A stretch of DNA of 6,993 bases, taken from an uncultured Prevotella sp. (GTDB lineage Bacteria; Bacteroidota; Bacteroidia; Bacteroidales; Bacteroidaceae). This document shows positions 1 through 6,538 of the stretch, piece by piece. Both the position numbers and the translations under genes were made by a program. Positions within the stretch are counted from its first letter, which is position 1; every line of letters starts with the position of its first letter. The notes beneath the pieces are model-generated. The model was given only the letters and a program-made list of their open reading frames with translations. It searched no databases and had not been told where the DNA came from. The DNA lies in assembly GCA_937880835.1 (NCBI GenBank), contig CALGRN010000097.1, positions 1-6,993 on the forward strand. The letters are read 5' to 3'.

Positions 1-1
1 C

Positions 2-886
2 TCTGAACTTAAGGCAAAGATGGAAATTAATATTATTTCTATGATAGATGCTTTCAAAGTTGCTGCTGATAATCCTGGTTCTAACGTAAAGATAGATAAA
101 GATCATATCACTAAAAATGCTCTTGATGATATTAGAAAAATTTGGAAAAGCAGTGCTATGAGTTGTCCTCCTGTAAATATAATTACACGTTGTCTTAAAA
201 CATCGGAAGGTTATCAAGTGAGAGGCATTCCAATAGATATGCTTGAAGCTGATGAAAAAGAAGCAAGACAGGAATTGACCGTAGATTTTTTGCCAAATGG
301 TATAATAAACAATGTATCCATCGCTATAGAAATGCATCGTTACGATGAACTTATGGCAGAAAAAACTTCTGATCTTGATTATGCTCGTAGGCAAAAAATA
401 ATAAGTTTCATAGAGGATTTTCGTACTGCATACAATCGGCGTGATATAAAAATGTTGACGAGTATTTATAGTGATAAAGCATTAATTATAACAGGGCGAA
501 TAATATCAGAAAAACCTAATTCTGATTTGACAAGAATGACTCTTAACAATAATAAAGTTGTATATATAAAACAAGATAAACAGCAATATTTGGTTAATTT
601 GGAAAAAGTCTTTAAAACAACAAAGTTTCTTAACGTTAAGTTTGAAGACATTGAAATAGTTCAACATCCTAAATATGATGAAATATATGGTGTAACCCTA
701 AAACAATATTGGCACACTAACAGGTATAGCGATGAGGGATATCTTTTCCTTATGGTTGATTTTCGTAATGAGGATAACCCTATTATACAGGTAAGGACAT
801 GGCAGCCCTATAAAGATAAATCAGGAAATATTATAATAGATAAAAAAGATGTATTTCACATTGGTTCTTTTCGTATTGTCAGATAA
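2..886 (+). CDS. Envelope-associated protein of unknown function with C-terminal NTF2-like domain (5' end outside window)
   Basis: The reading frame is open to the left edge (S-E-L-K-A-K precede the Met at 20), so that Met is probably internal and the true start, perhaps with a signal peptide, lies outside. Numbering from this Met, residues 1-115 are a mixed helix/strand region with no catalytic motif I recognise. Residues about 122-262 look like an NTF2/SnoaL-like cone fold: a helix RRQKIISFIEDFRTAYNRRD, then YSDKALIITG, then strands containing VQHPKYDEIYGVTLKQYW and YLFLMVDF, ending in VRTWQPY. I recall this arrangement from conserved Bacteroidales proteins annotated only as NTF2-family or hypothetical. 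NTF2-like folds serve as enzymes or as binding modules, so no reaction can be assigned. The next gene starts 32 bases downstream on the same strand, suggesting an operon and a shared role in the cell envelope (inference). The gene reading is solid; the fold is likely; the function is unknown. Confidence 0.8.
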   Translation, partial: SELKAKMEINIISMIDAFKVAADNPGSNVKIDKDHITKNALDDIRKIWKSSAMSCPPVNIITRCLKTSEGYQVRGIPIDMLEADEKEARQELTVDFLPNGIINNVSIAIEMHRYDELMAEKTSDLDYARRQKIISFIEDFRTAYNRRDIKMLTSIYSDKALIITGRIISEKPNSDLTRMTLNNNKVVYIKQDKQQYLVNLEKVFKTTKFLNVKFEDIEIVQHPKYDEIYGVTLKQYWHTNRYSDEGYLFLMVDFRNEDNPIIQVRTWQPYKDKSGNIIIDKKDVFHIGSFRIVR

Positions 887-918
887 ATTATAAACAAATA
901 TAACTTAAAATTTTAATC

Positions 919-1542
919 ATGAACAAAACATTATTGTGTCTTATCCTATCTATGATGTGGATAAACTTGAATTCACAGAATTTGCTTGAAGTAACGGATG
1001 TTTCTGATCCAAATGCCGTATATGCGGGAATGTCAGATGAAGGTTGTGTCCTTGTTAGATGCGATCATAATATTGAGTTACTTTTTTCATCCACAATGGA
1101 TAAAAGTGTAGAGCCTTATAAAACAGAACTTGAAGGTACAGATTCGTTGTATTATATACAATTTCCAACAGGTAAACGTTATTTGGGACGTACACTTAGA
1201 ATTATGGCTAATGGTTATACCCCTGTTGATTATGAATTAGAGATTCAGCCAAAACAGTTTATAACGTTGCAGGTTATTGATCCTAACAGTACAGTAAATG
1301 CAGGATGTTATCGCGAACATAGGAATAAAGGATTGGAAGAGATTAGGAAGATGGATTATCGTGGGGCAAAAATTTTATTTGAAATAGCAAAAGAATGTTC
1401 AGATGTAGATTCTTTGGAAAACAATGCTAACATGCGTTTAGCAGATTCTCTTTTATATTATGTACAACAAGCAGATACAGCTTATAGACTGCTTGATTAC
1501 AAAAAGGCATCAACTCTTTATAATCGTGTTATATACGTATAG
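919..1542 (+). CDS. 5' fragment: signal peptide, PEGA-like domain and first TPR helices
   Basis: This 207-codon frame is the N-terminal half of the broken gene. MNKTLLCLILSMMWINLNSQ is a classic Sec signal peptide with likely cleavage after Ser19 (L-N-S then Q), sending the protein out of the cytoplasm; there is no lipobox cysteine. Residues about 22-120 are strand-rich (CVLVRCDHNIELLF, YYIQFPTGKRYL, LRIMANGYTPVDYELEI), similar to PEGA-like domains at the start of many Bacteroidetes envelope proteins. Residues 131-205 are helical with TPR-style spacing (GLEEIRKMDYRGAKILFEIA; TAYRLLDYKKASTLYNRV). The last two or three residues before the stop are probably products of the frameshift. If translated as it stands, it would be a periplasmic protein lacking the barrel region. 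Confidence 0.7.
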   Translation: MNKTLLCLILSMMWINLNSQNLLEVTDVSDPNAVYAGMSDEGCVLVRCDHNIELLFSSTMDKSVEPYKTELEGTDSLYYIQFPTGKRYLGRTLRIMANGYTPVDYELEIQPKQFITLQVIDPNSTVNAGCYREHRNKGLEEIRKMDYRGAKILFEIAKECSDVDSLENNANMRLADSLLYYVQQADTAYRLLDYKKASTLYNRVIYV

Positions 1543-2254
1543 TAAGCTTCGTTATAACGATTGCAAGGTAAACTTTTATGGCGACTGTCAAATATTATTT
1601 AATAAGGCAGAGGCTTTTTTCGCTCAAAAGGATTATTTCAAAGCAGAGCAACTTTATCAGAAAGTTATAGATGAAGAATGTCTTGAAGCTCCAAAGGCGA
1701 TAACCAAGCTAAATGAAATAAAGTCATATAATACGGCACGCAAAGAACATTCAAGAGTAATTACATACGAATGGGCAAAAAATTTACCCTTAGGTATATC
1801 TACGGGTTCTTATAAAAAGAATAGAGTTGGAGGATTTTTCTCTTTTAGTTTAAATAATAAGATATTCAAATACGTTCAATCCGAATGTGCTTTAAATGAT
1901 TATCCCGAAATGAAAATGCTTTTTGGTTGGACTTTCCATATCGCAGGTCCTATTTGGGGATTTGCAGGTCCGGGATTTGCTGCAAAAAGTTATTTCGGTA
2001 GATATAAAGACGATAATTATCCTATGTATGATAAAGGATCTGAAATGGAAGAAGGCGAAGAGACAAAATCATATAAAGAATTGAATAAGAAAATTAATTT
2101 CTCATTGGCAGTACCGGCAACGGCAGGATTAGTGGCTAAGTATTCTTATTTTGCTTTAAGATTAGGTTACGAATATCGATTTTGTTTGAAGAAAGAGCTT
2201 GAATCTTTTATGGGATGTAATAGAATTACACTCGGAATCGGTTTTGCTCTATAA
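1532..2254 (+). CDS. 3' fragment: last TPR and predicted outer-membrane barrel region
   Basis: This is the C-terminal half of the broken gene, about 240 codons in the frame one base ahead of the 5' half. It opens with the rest of the TPR array (LFNKAEAFFAQKDYFKAEQL, about 1600-1665). From about 1780 to the stop it is made of alternating, aromatic-rich short strands and glycine turns (GGFFSFSLNN, GPIWGFAGPGF, FALRLGYEYRF), finishing RITLGIGFAL, as in small outer-membrane barrels of Bacteroidetes. An in-frame ATG exists at 1460, but the residues it would add before 1532 are out-of-frame readings of the upstream TPR helix, so I do not accept it as a start. The fragment lacks a signal peptide of its own and is unlikely to be exported if made separately. 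Confidence 0.65.
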   Translation, partial: YTYSKLRYNDCKVNFYGDCQILFNKAEAFFAQKDYFKAEQLYQKVIDEECLEAPKAITKLNEIKSYNTARKEHSRVITYEWAKNLPLGISTGSYKKNRVGGFFSFSLNNKIFKYVQSECALNDYPEMKMLFGWTFHIAGPIWGFAGPGFAAKSYFGRYKDDNYPMYDKGSEMEEGEETKSYKELNKKINFSLAVPATAGLVAKYSYFALRLGYEYRFCLKKELESFMGCNRITLGIGFAL

Positions 2255-2257
2255 GAT

Positions 2258-2310
2258 AAATAAAGAATGTTGAAAATACTTTTATTGAAGTTTTTCAACA
2301 TTCTTTATTT
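2258..2310 (+). terminator. Perfect 19-bp hairpin terminator after the left operon
   Basis: Arms 2258-2276 (AAATAAAGAATGTTGAAAA) and 2292-2310 are perfect reverse complements around a 15-base loop. The arm starts four bases after the stop codon at 2254. The 3' arm is T-rich (TTCTTTATTT), so it fits an intrinsic terminator for the plus-strand pair; the A-rich 5' arm would let it stop transcripts from the other side as well. Confidence 0.85.
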
Positions 2311-2439
2311 CAGTATTATCCTATAATATCCTTGCTTTCTTATTTCTTTAACGTATTGATAATATTAACGTAAGTTCGACGAATTATAATTCCTTCTGTA
2401 ATTTTATTAATATCGCGTATGCAAAGGCTGTTGTTTGTC

Positions 2440-2460
2440 GGACAGACACGGGGGCTGTCC
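2440..2460. repeat. GC-rich REP-like palindrome
   Basis: Inverted arms GGACAG (2440-2445) and CTGTCC (2455-2460) flank a 9-base loop ACACGGGGG; the flanks read TTTGTC on the left and CTACGTGCGA on the right. Read on the minus strand the core is GTAGGGACAGCCCCCGTGTC followed by TGTCCGAC. This GTAGGGACAG...CTGTCC(G) style is what I recall of dispersed REP-type palindromes in many bacterial genomes. It stands out as a GC island in AT-rich spacer. Only one copy is in the window, so repeat status is inferred. Confidence 0.5.
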
Positions 2461-2521
2461 CTACGTGCGATTATAATTAAATCTTTTGGATTGAATTAAT
2501 CAAGCTCTGGTTATATATACA

Positions 2522-2570
2522 AAAAACATCTCTGAAAAAGAATTTATTTCGTTTTTTCAGAGATGTTTTT
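2522..2570 (-). terminator. Perfect 18-bp hairpin terminator downstream of prfC
   Basis: Arms 2522-2539 (AAAAACATCTCTGAAAAA) and 2553-2570 are perfect reverse complements with a 13-base loop. On the minus strand the stem is followed by a T-run then GTATATAT, a good intrinsic terminator for the four-gene unit ending with prfC, 107 bases past its stop codon. On the plus strand it also ends in five Ts, so it can work in both directions. Confidence 0.85.
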
Positions 2571-2677
2571 CTGTATTGCAAATTCAGTGTTATTGTCACA
2601 AAATATTGTTGCAGACAATAGACTTACACGTTTCTTCCGACATCTTAAATTCTGCTTTTACGGACGTTTGTATGATA

Positions 2678-4243
2678 CTAAAATTCGCTCGTAAAATGGA
2701 ACTTGATATGCTTGAAGTCTTGTTGCGCCATGCTAAGCACGTATCCGCTGTCAGCAAGAAAAACATCACGCCCTTCTCGGTCTTTCGCCATATATTGATA
2801 TTTGCGTTTCTTGAAGTTTTCGAGTTCTTGCTGATTATCCGCTTCAATCCAGCATGCTTTATACAAGTGTACAGGCTCCCATCGGCATTTTGCATTATAT
2901 TCATTTTCCAATCTGTATTGTATGACCTCGAATTGGAGCTGTCCCACAGTACCTATAATCTTGCGATTGTTGAATTGATTTACAAATAATTGCGCAACAC
3001 CTTCGTCCATAAGTTGCTCAATGCCTTTGTTAAGCTGTTTCGACTTCATCGGATCATCGTTCTCTATGTATTTAAACATCTCGGGAGAGAATGACGGCAG
3101 TCCCTTGAAATGCAGCACTTCGCCGTCGGTAAGAGTATCTCCGATTTTGAAAATACCGTTGTCCGGCAGTCCGATAATGTCTCCCGGATATGCCTCATCT
3201 ATCGTACTCTTTCGTTGAGCCATAAATTGTGTCGGCGAAGAGAAGCGCAATGTCTTATTCTGACGTACATGCAGATAGGGTTGATTGCGCACAAACTTTC
3301 CGCTGCATATCTTGCAGAAAGCTATACAAGAGCGATGATTCGGGTCTATGTTTGCCGTTATTTTGAATATAAAACCCGTGAACTTTGGTTCAGAAGGCTC
3401 TACTATGCGCTCTTCCGCAATGGTCGGCTTCGGCGAAGGGGCTATTTCTACGAAACAGTCGAGCAACTCTTGTACGCCGAAATTGTTTAATGCCGAACCG
3501 AAAAATACCGGAGCTACTTCGGAAGAACGGTATGTTTCAACATCAAAATCGGGGTAAACACCGTCCACAAGTTCAAGATCCTCCCTTAGTTTCTTAGCAT
3601 CTGTATCGCCGATACGTTGTTCAAGCTCTTCGCTTTCGATGTCAACTTCCACCTTTTCGGTTACTCTTTGCTTGTCGGGCGTGAACAGATTAAGTTGGTT
3701 TTCGTAGATATTGTAAACTCCTTTGAACTTTATTCCCTGATTTATGGGCCAAGACAACGGTCTGACTTTTATTTTCAGTTCCTGTTCAAGTTCGTCAAGA
3801 ACATCGAAAGGATCGCGTCCTTCTCTGTCCATTTTATTTATGAATATTATTACAGGCGTGCTTCTCATACGGCAAACTTCCATAAGTTTACGCGTCTGTG
3901 TTTCCACACCCTTAGCCGAATCAACAACAATTATTGCCGAATCGACAGCTGTCAGCGTACGATAAGTATCTTCTGCGAAGTCTTGATGACCCGGAGTGTC
4001 CAATATGTTTACTTTATATCCCTCGTAGTCGAACTCCATTACCGATGTGGAGACGGATATTCCGCGTTGCTTCTCAATATCCATCCAATCGGATGTAGCA
4101 GTCTTTTTTATCTTATTACTCTTTACTGCGCCAGCCACTTGTATTTGCCCTCCGAACAACAGGAATTTCTCTGTGAGTGTCGTTTTTCCTGCGTCGGGAT
4201 GAGATATTATGGCGAATGTTCGTCTTCTTTCTATTTCTTTCAT
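2678..4243 (-). CDS. prfC: Peptide chain release factor 3 (RF3), GTPase
   Basis: RF3 is a cytoplasmic translational GTPase that removes RF1 or RF2 from the ribosome after peptide release. From ATG 4243 the protein has 521 residues, close to the 529 of E. coli. All GTPase motifs are present: P-loop SHPDAGKTT (residues 14-22), the switch I region QRGISVSTSV (59-68), DTPGHQDF (82-89), NKMD (136-139) and SAL (250-252). After it come RF3-specific blocks such as EAYPGDIIGLPDNGIFKIGD and GTVGQLQFEVIQYRLENEY, ending HFTSEF. These blocks separate it from EF-G and from tetracycline ribosomal-protection proteins. A TTG two codons upstream (4249) could also start the frame, but the ATG gives the MKEIERRRTF start that fits the family. 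It is the last gene of a minus-strand unit, 22 bases after rfbD, and is followed by the terminator at 2522-2570. Sequence is intact with no odd residues. Confidence 0.97.
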   Translation of the reverse strand: MKEIERRRTFAIISHPDAGKTTLTEKFLLFGGQIQVAGAVKSNKIKKTATSDWMDIEKQRGISVSTSVMEFDYEGYKVNILDTPGHQDFAEDTYRTLTAVDSAIIVVDSAKGVETQTRKLMEVCRMRSTPVIIFINKMDREGRDPFDVLDELEQELKIKVRPLSWPINQGIKFKGVYNIYENQLNLFTPDKQRVTEKVEVDIESEELEQRIGDTDAKKLREDLELVDGVYPDFDVETYRSSEVAPVFFGSALNNFGVQELLDCFVEIAPSPKPTIAEERIVEPSEPKFTGFIFKITANIDPNHRSCIAFCKICSGKFVRNQPYLHVRQNKTLRFSSPTQFMAQRKSTIDEAYPGDIIGLPDNGIFKIGDTLTDGEVLHFKGLPSFSPEMFKYIENDDPMKSKQLNKGIEQLMDEGVAQLFVNQFNNRKIIGTVGQLQFEVIQYRLENEYNAKCRWEPVHLYKACWIEADNQQELENFKKRKYQYMAKDREGRDVFLADSGYVLSMAQQDFKHIKFHFTSEF

Positions 4244-4265
4244 AATCAAATGGTTGACAGAGTTG

Positions 4266-5138
4266 TTACAAAGCCGACTTCTCGTTGTTCATCATTTTGC
4301 TTATGCAAACTTGAAGGCTCTCTTCCCAATGAGGATTTTCTATATCGTAAGCCTCTTTCAGCTTAGTTTTGTCAAGAACGCTGTATGCCGGTCGTTTGGC
4401 AGATGTAGGATATTCTGATGTGTGAAGTGGCGTAATGTGACAGTTTTTTATATCCGCAATTCTGTGAACAGCTTTTGCAAAGTCATACCAACTTGCAACA
4501 CCCTCGTTTGAGAAATGATATGTTCCAGGTTTTATACCGTCGTTTATGGCAGTCATGATGACACGTGCAAGATCGCGGGCGTAAGTGGGAGTGCCTATCT
4601 GATCGAATATTACCCCAATTTGTTTCTTTTCTTTCCCGAGTCTAATCATGGTCTTTACGAAATTGTTTCCGAACGTACTGTAAAGCCACGCGGTACGTAT
4701 TATCATTGTCTTTTCGCATAATTTGGATGATGCTATCTCGCCTGCGAGCTTCGTACTTCCATATACACTGTCGGGACAAGGAGTATCTATCTCTACGTAA
4801 GGGATGTGTTTTGTTCCGTTGAAAACATAGTCTGTTGATATCTGTATAAGCCAACCGTTACGCTTTTGTACAGCTATTGCGAGGTAGGCAGGTGCTTCTG
4901 AATTGAGCATCGTGCACAGTTTCTTGTCATTTTCGGCTTTGTCAACAGCAGTATATGCCGCACAGTTCACTATTCCGTCAATATTGTTGTCTATTACGAA
5001 TTTATCTACCGCTGCTTGATTTGTTATATCCAATTCTTCAACATCAGTGTTGAAAAACTTATGTTGTGCGTTTTCTCTCTGCAACAACTGCATCTCGTTT
5101 CCTAATTGACCGTTACAGCCTGTAATCAATATATTCAT
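4266..5138 (-). CDS. rfbD: dTDP-4-dehydrorhamnose reductase
   Basis: This enzyme makes the last step of dTDP-L-rhamnose synthesis: NAD(P)H-dependent reduction of dTDP-4-dehydro-L-rhamnose, giving the donor for rhamnose in O-antigen and capsule. The 290 residues match the usual length. It is an extended short-chain dehydrogenase: Rossmann motif GCNGQLG (7-13), NCAAYTAVDKAE (58-69), STDYVFNG (101-108) and the catalytic YGSTK with Tyr126 and Lys130; Thr102 completes the triad. DQIGTPT (179-185) and KRPAYSVLD (249-257) are family blocks of the sugar-nucleotide half. The other rhamnose genes (rfbA, rfbB, rfbC) are not in the window, so this gene seems to lie apart from them. It sits 51 bases after the DUF4924-type gene and 22 before prfC, with no promoter seen in either gap, so it is probably co-transcribed. 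Start ATG 5138 puts the Rossmann strand directly at the N terminus. Confidence 0.95.
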   Translation of the reverse strand: MNILITGCNGQLGNEMQLLQRENAQHKFFNTDVEELDITNQAAVDKFVIDNNIDGIVNCAAYTAVDKAENDKKLCTMLNSEAPAYLAIAVQKRNGWLIQISTDYVFNGTKHIPYVEIDTPCPDSVYGSTKLAGEIASSKLCEKTMIIRTAWLYSTFGNNFVKTMIRLGKEKKQIGVIFDQIGTPTYARDLARVIMTAINDGIKPGTYHFSNEGVASWYDFAKAVHRIADIKNCHITPLHTSEYPTSAKRPAYSVLDKTKLKEAYDIENPHWEESLQVCISKMMNNEKSAL

Positions 5139-5189
5139 TATTGTAATTGTTTTTCCTTTATTATTGTTTTTAATATTATGCCAGTTATG

Positions 5190-5738
5190 CTACTCGTCTT
5201 CAAATTGCAGACCCTCCATTTTGTCTTTTTGATAGTAGTCAGAAAGCATTCCTATAAAAGTTGTTATTTCCTTTATTGCATGTTCAGTGTCAGGACTGAG
5301 TTCCTTTTTACTCAATCGGAGCATCATAGTACCGTAAAGTGCATTGAAGCAGTTCTCTATTTCATTTACATCTTTATCACCTTTATTTCTCAATTCTACT
5401 ATGAAAGGCAACACCTTGTAATATTCCGAATTATAGAAAGGAAATTTCATGCTTTGCAAGAGTTGCGCATGCAGTTCGGTCAAGTCATGCAGAATTATCT
5501 TATTTATCTGTAAATGACCGCCTTCTCTACATCCTTCCGAATTCATCATACGTACAAGATTGCCGTACCAATCTGCCATTTCGTCTTTTTGTTCATCAGA
5601 GTATTGAAACTTGTCTATATACTCATGGCGTATGCGGGACATACTGCAACCGTACACCCTTATTAAATCTTCAACCTGCCACATATACAGAAGATATTCG
5701 GCAATGCTTTTTTTTCTTAATTCCTGTGCTATGTACAC
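5190..5738 (-). CDS. DUF4924-type conserved protein of unknown function
   Basis: This is a 182-residue, mostly helical, soluble protein with no signal peptide or membrane segment. Its start MYIAQELRKKSIAEYLLYMW and the following QVEDLIR match what I remember of the DUF4924 family, a Bacteroidetes-restricted group with no known activity. Other conserved-looking parts are ADWYGNLVRMM (residues 55-65), HLQINKIILHDLTELHAQLL (75-94) and FNALYGTMMLRL (130-141). No catalytic motif is evident. The start is GTG at 5738: an in-frame TAA lies 9 bases upstream (minus-strand sense), and the first in-frame ATG is at Met19, which would cut off the conserved N terminus. Codons 8-12 contain a run of eight A residues. 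It lies between the exporter and rfbD in the minus-strand unit, a grouping I recall from related genomes. Gene certain, family likely, function unknown. Confidence 0.88.
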   Translation of the reverse strand: MYIAQELRKKSIAEYLLYMWQVEDLIRVYGCSMSRIRHEYIDKFQYSDEQKDEMADWYGNLVRMMNSEGCREGGHLQINKIILHDLTELHAQLLQSMKFPFYNSEYYKVLPFIVELRNKGDKDVNEIENCFNALYGTMMLRLSKKELSPDTEHAIKEITTFIGMLSDYYQKDKMEGLQFEDE

Positions 5739-5765
5739 TTTTATTTAAATTTAAAATGTGTAATC

Positions 5766-5787
5766 AGCGTTATGAAGACATAACGCT
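5766..5787. other. 9-bp hairpin between exporter and DUF4924-type gene
   Basis: Arms AGCGTTATG (5766-5774) and CATAACGCT (5779-5787) are perfect complements with a 4-base loop AAGA. It lies 24 bases past the exporter stop and 27 bases ahead of the next start in the minus-strand sense. No T-run follows closely on the minus strand, so it is at best a weak terminator; it may instead stabilise or process the polycistronic message. Confidence 0.5.
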
Positions 5788-5811
5788 ATATGTTTATTCA
5801 AATCATTATTT

Positions 5812-6483
5812 TCAGTAGTGAGGCAGCGTGTATAGATTGAAAATCGTACCAATCAACATAATGACTGAGAAAATAATCACAATGCTTCCTATTACTTTAT
5901 TTATAATAATGATTCCGTTCTTATCAAATTTTCCGCGCACTTTATCAATGAGCCAAGTCAGTCCGAACCACCAAAGCAGCGCACCTAATACTATACTTAG
6001 ATAGCCAGCAGTCATCAGAAAAGGATGATTTGGAACAACAAATGCGAACTGAGCAAAGCATCCCATGAAAAGAAAAATTATAAGAGGATTGGATATTGTC
6101 ACAAAAAATGCCGTCATCCCGTTGTGGAAAAGAGTTCCTTTCTGATTACTGCTTACATGCATATCTTTCGTAGGATTATTCCTGTAACAATATATTCCGA
6201 AAAGCAGTAATATTAAACTTCCGCTTATTTTCAGCATGAAAAGATTCTGAGGTTCGGTAATCAAGTCCATTATAAAGCTCATTCCTAATCCTGTAAACAG
6301 TGCATATATGATGTCACTTACAGAAGCTCCGACACCTGTTACAAATCCATACCAACGTCCTTTGTTAAGTGTTCTCTGTATGCAAAGTACCCCGACAGGT
6401 CCCATCGGGGCAGATGCTATGATACCTATCAGTATCCCTTTTAATATTATATCTAATATATCTATATGAAGTGTGAACGGCAT
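5812..6483 (-). CDS. LysE/RhtB-family inner-membrane exporter
   Basis: The 223-residue protein is very hydrophobic with about six membrane segments (roughly residues 12-33, 45-70, 80-100, 122-148, 155-180, 193-216), the size and layout of the LysE/RhtB superfamily, which exports amino acids and similar small molecules by the proton gradient. The family mark is near the N terminus: APMGPVGVLCIQRTLNKGRW (25-44) followed by GFVTGVGASVSD (46-57), the usual P-G-P...G...G...G.D pattern, here with M-G-P-V-G. A second family feature is FVTISNPLIIFLFMG (127-141). The substrate cannot be read from the sequence. It is the first gene of the minus-strand unit, with a candidate promoter -7 element about 37 bases ahead of ATG 6483. 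The 73-base gap to the next gene holds a small hairpin, so expression may fall off beyond it. Intact, typical length. Confidence 0.9.
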   Translation of the reverse strand: MPFTLHIDILDIILKGILIGIIASAPMGPVGVLCIQRTLNKGRWYGFVTGVGASVSDIIYALFTGLGMSFIMDLITEPQNLFMLKISGSLILLLFGIYCYRNNPTKDMHVSSNQKGTLFHNGMTAFFVTISNPLIIFLFMGCFAQFAFVVPNHPFLMTAGYLSIVLGALLWWFGLTWLIDKVRGKFDKNGIIIINKVIGSIVIIFSVIMLIGTIFNLYTLPHY

Positions 6484-6519
6484 AATGGGTGCAAAATTGC
6501 TAATTTTTTATGAAATGAG

Positions 6520-6527
6520 CAAATTTA
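6520..6527 (-). promoter_or_regulatory. Candidate -7 element for the exporter operon
   Basis: On the minus strand this reads TAAATTTG, a perfect TAnnTTTG Bacteroidetes -7 box, 37 bases before the exporter start. No TTG is found at the expected 19-21 base spacing upstream of it, so the assignment rests on the -7 box and position alone. Confidence 0.4.
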
Positions 6528-6538
6528 GCTGTCAAAAC

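Larger units (their letters stand above)
919..2254 (+). pseudogene. Frameshifted gene for a secreted PEGA-like/TPR/outer-membrane barrel protein
   Basis: Two overlapping frames join into one sensible protein of about 444 residues. The first frame runs from ATG 919 to a tandem stop TAG TAA at 1540-1545. The TPR helix it is in continues without a break in the next frame from about 1532 to TAA 2254. Skipping one base between about 1530 and 1540 restores the full product, so the sequence has one extra base (or lacks two) compared with an intact gene. The intact protein would have a signal peptide, a small beta domain, TPR helices and a C-terminal strand-rich region ending RITLGIGFAL. No other disabling change is seen, which points to a recent mutation or a sequencing/assembly error rather than an old relic. 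It lies 32 bases after the NTF2-like gene and is followed directly by a strong terminator. Confident about the frameshift; function unknown. Confidence 0.8.
2255..2677. other. Convergent gene-free region
   Basis: These 423 bases separate the stops of two converging transcription units. They contain the two hairpin terminators and the GC-rich palindrome listed separately. The rest, 2311-2437 and 2468-2521, is AT-rich with no convincing coding frame, RNA gene or promoter that I can see; a 12-bp palindrome GAATTATAATTC at 2381-2392 is the only other structure. The 107 bases between the second terminator and the prfC stop (2571-2677) are read as its 3' untranslated stretch. Confidence 0.6.

Noticed and set aside
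1460..1531. ATG at 1460 as the start of an independent downstream gene
   Set aside because: The residues it adds up to 1531 are an out-of-frame reading of the upstream TPR helix and show no signal peptide; the frame becomes protein-like only after the frameshift point.
1530..1545. Programmed +1 frameshift joining the two halves
   Set aside because: The codon before the stop is GTA; a +1 slip to TAT would pair poorly, and there is no RF2-type slippery codon or stimulating structure that I can see. Mutation or sequence error is simpler.
2381..2392. 12-bp palindrome GAATTATAATTC as an operator
   Set aside because: It lies between two convergent terminators, far from any start, and consists mostly of A and T, so chance is a fair explanation.
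2576..2989. Plus-strand open frame overlapping the end of prfC
   Set aside because: Most of it is the complement of prfC codons and it starts directly after a terminator with no promoter; no domain is recognisable.
2678..4243. Tetracycline ribosomal-protection protein or EF-G
   Set aside because: The length of 521 residues and RF3-specific blocks (EAYPGDIIGL, GTVGQLQFEV, C-terminal HFTSEF) fit RF3; EF-G and Tet proteins are about 640-700 residues.
3617..4366. Long open frame on the plus strand across prfC
   Set aside because: It is antisense to a clear RF3 coding frame, rich in Cys, Phe, Tyr and Ser as expected from reading the opposite strand, and has no family features.
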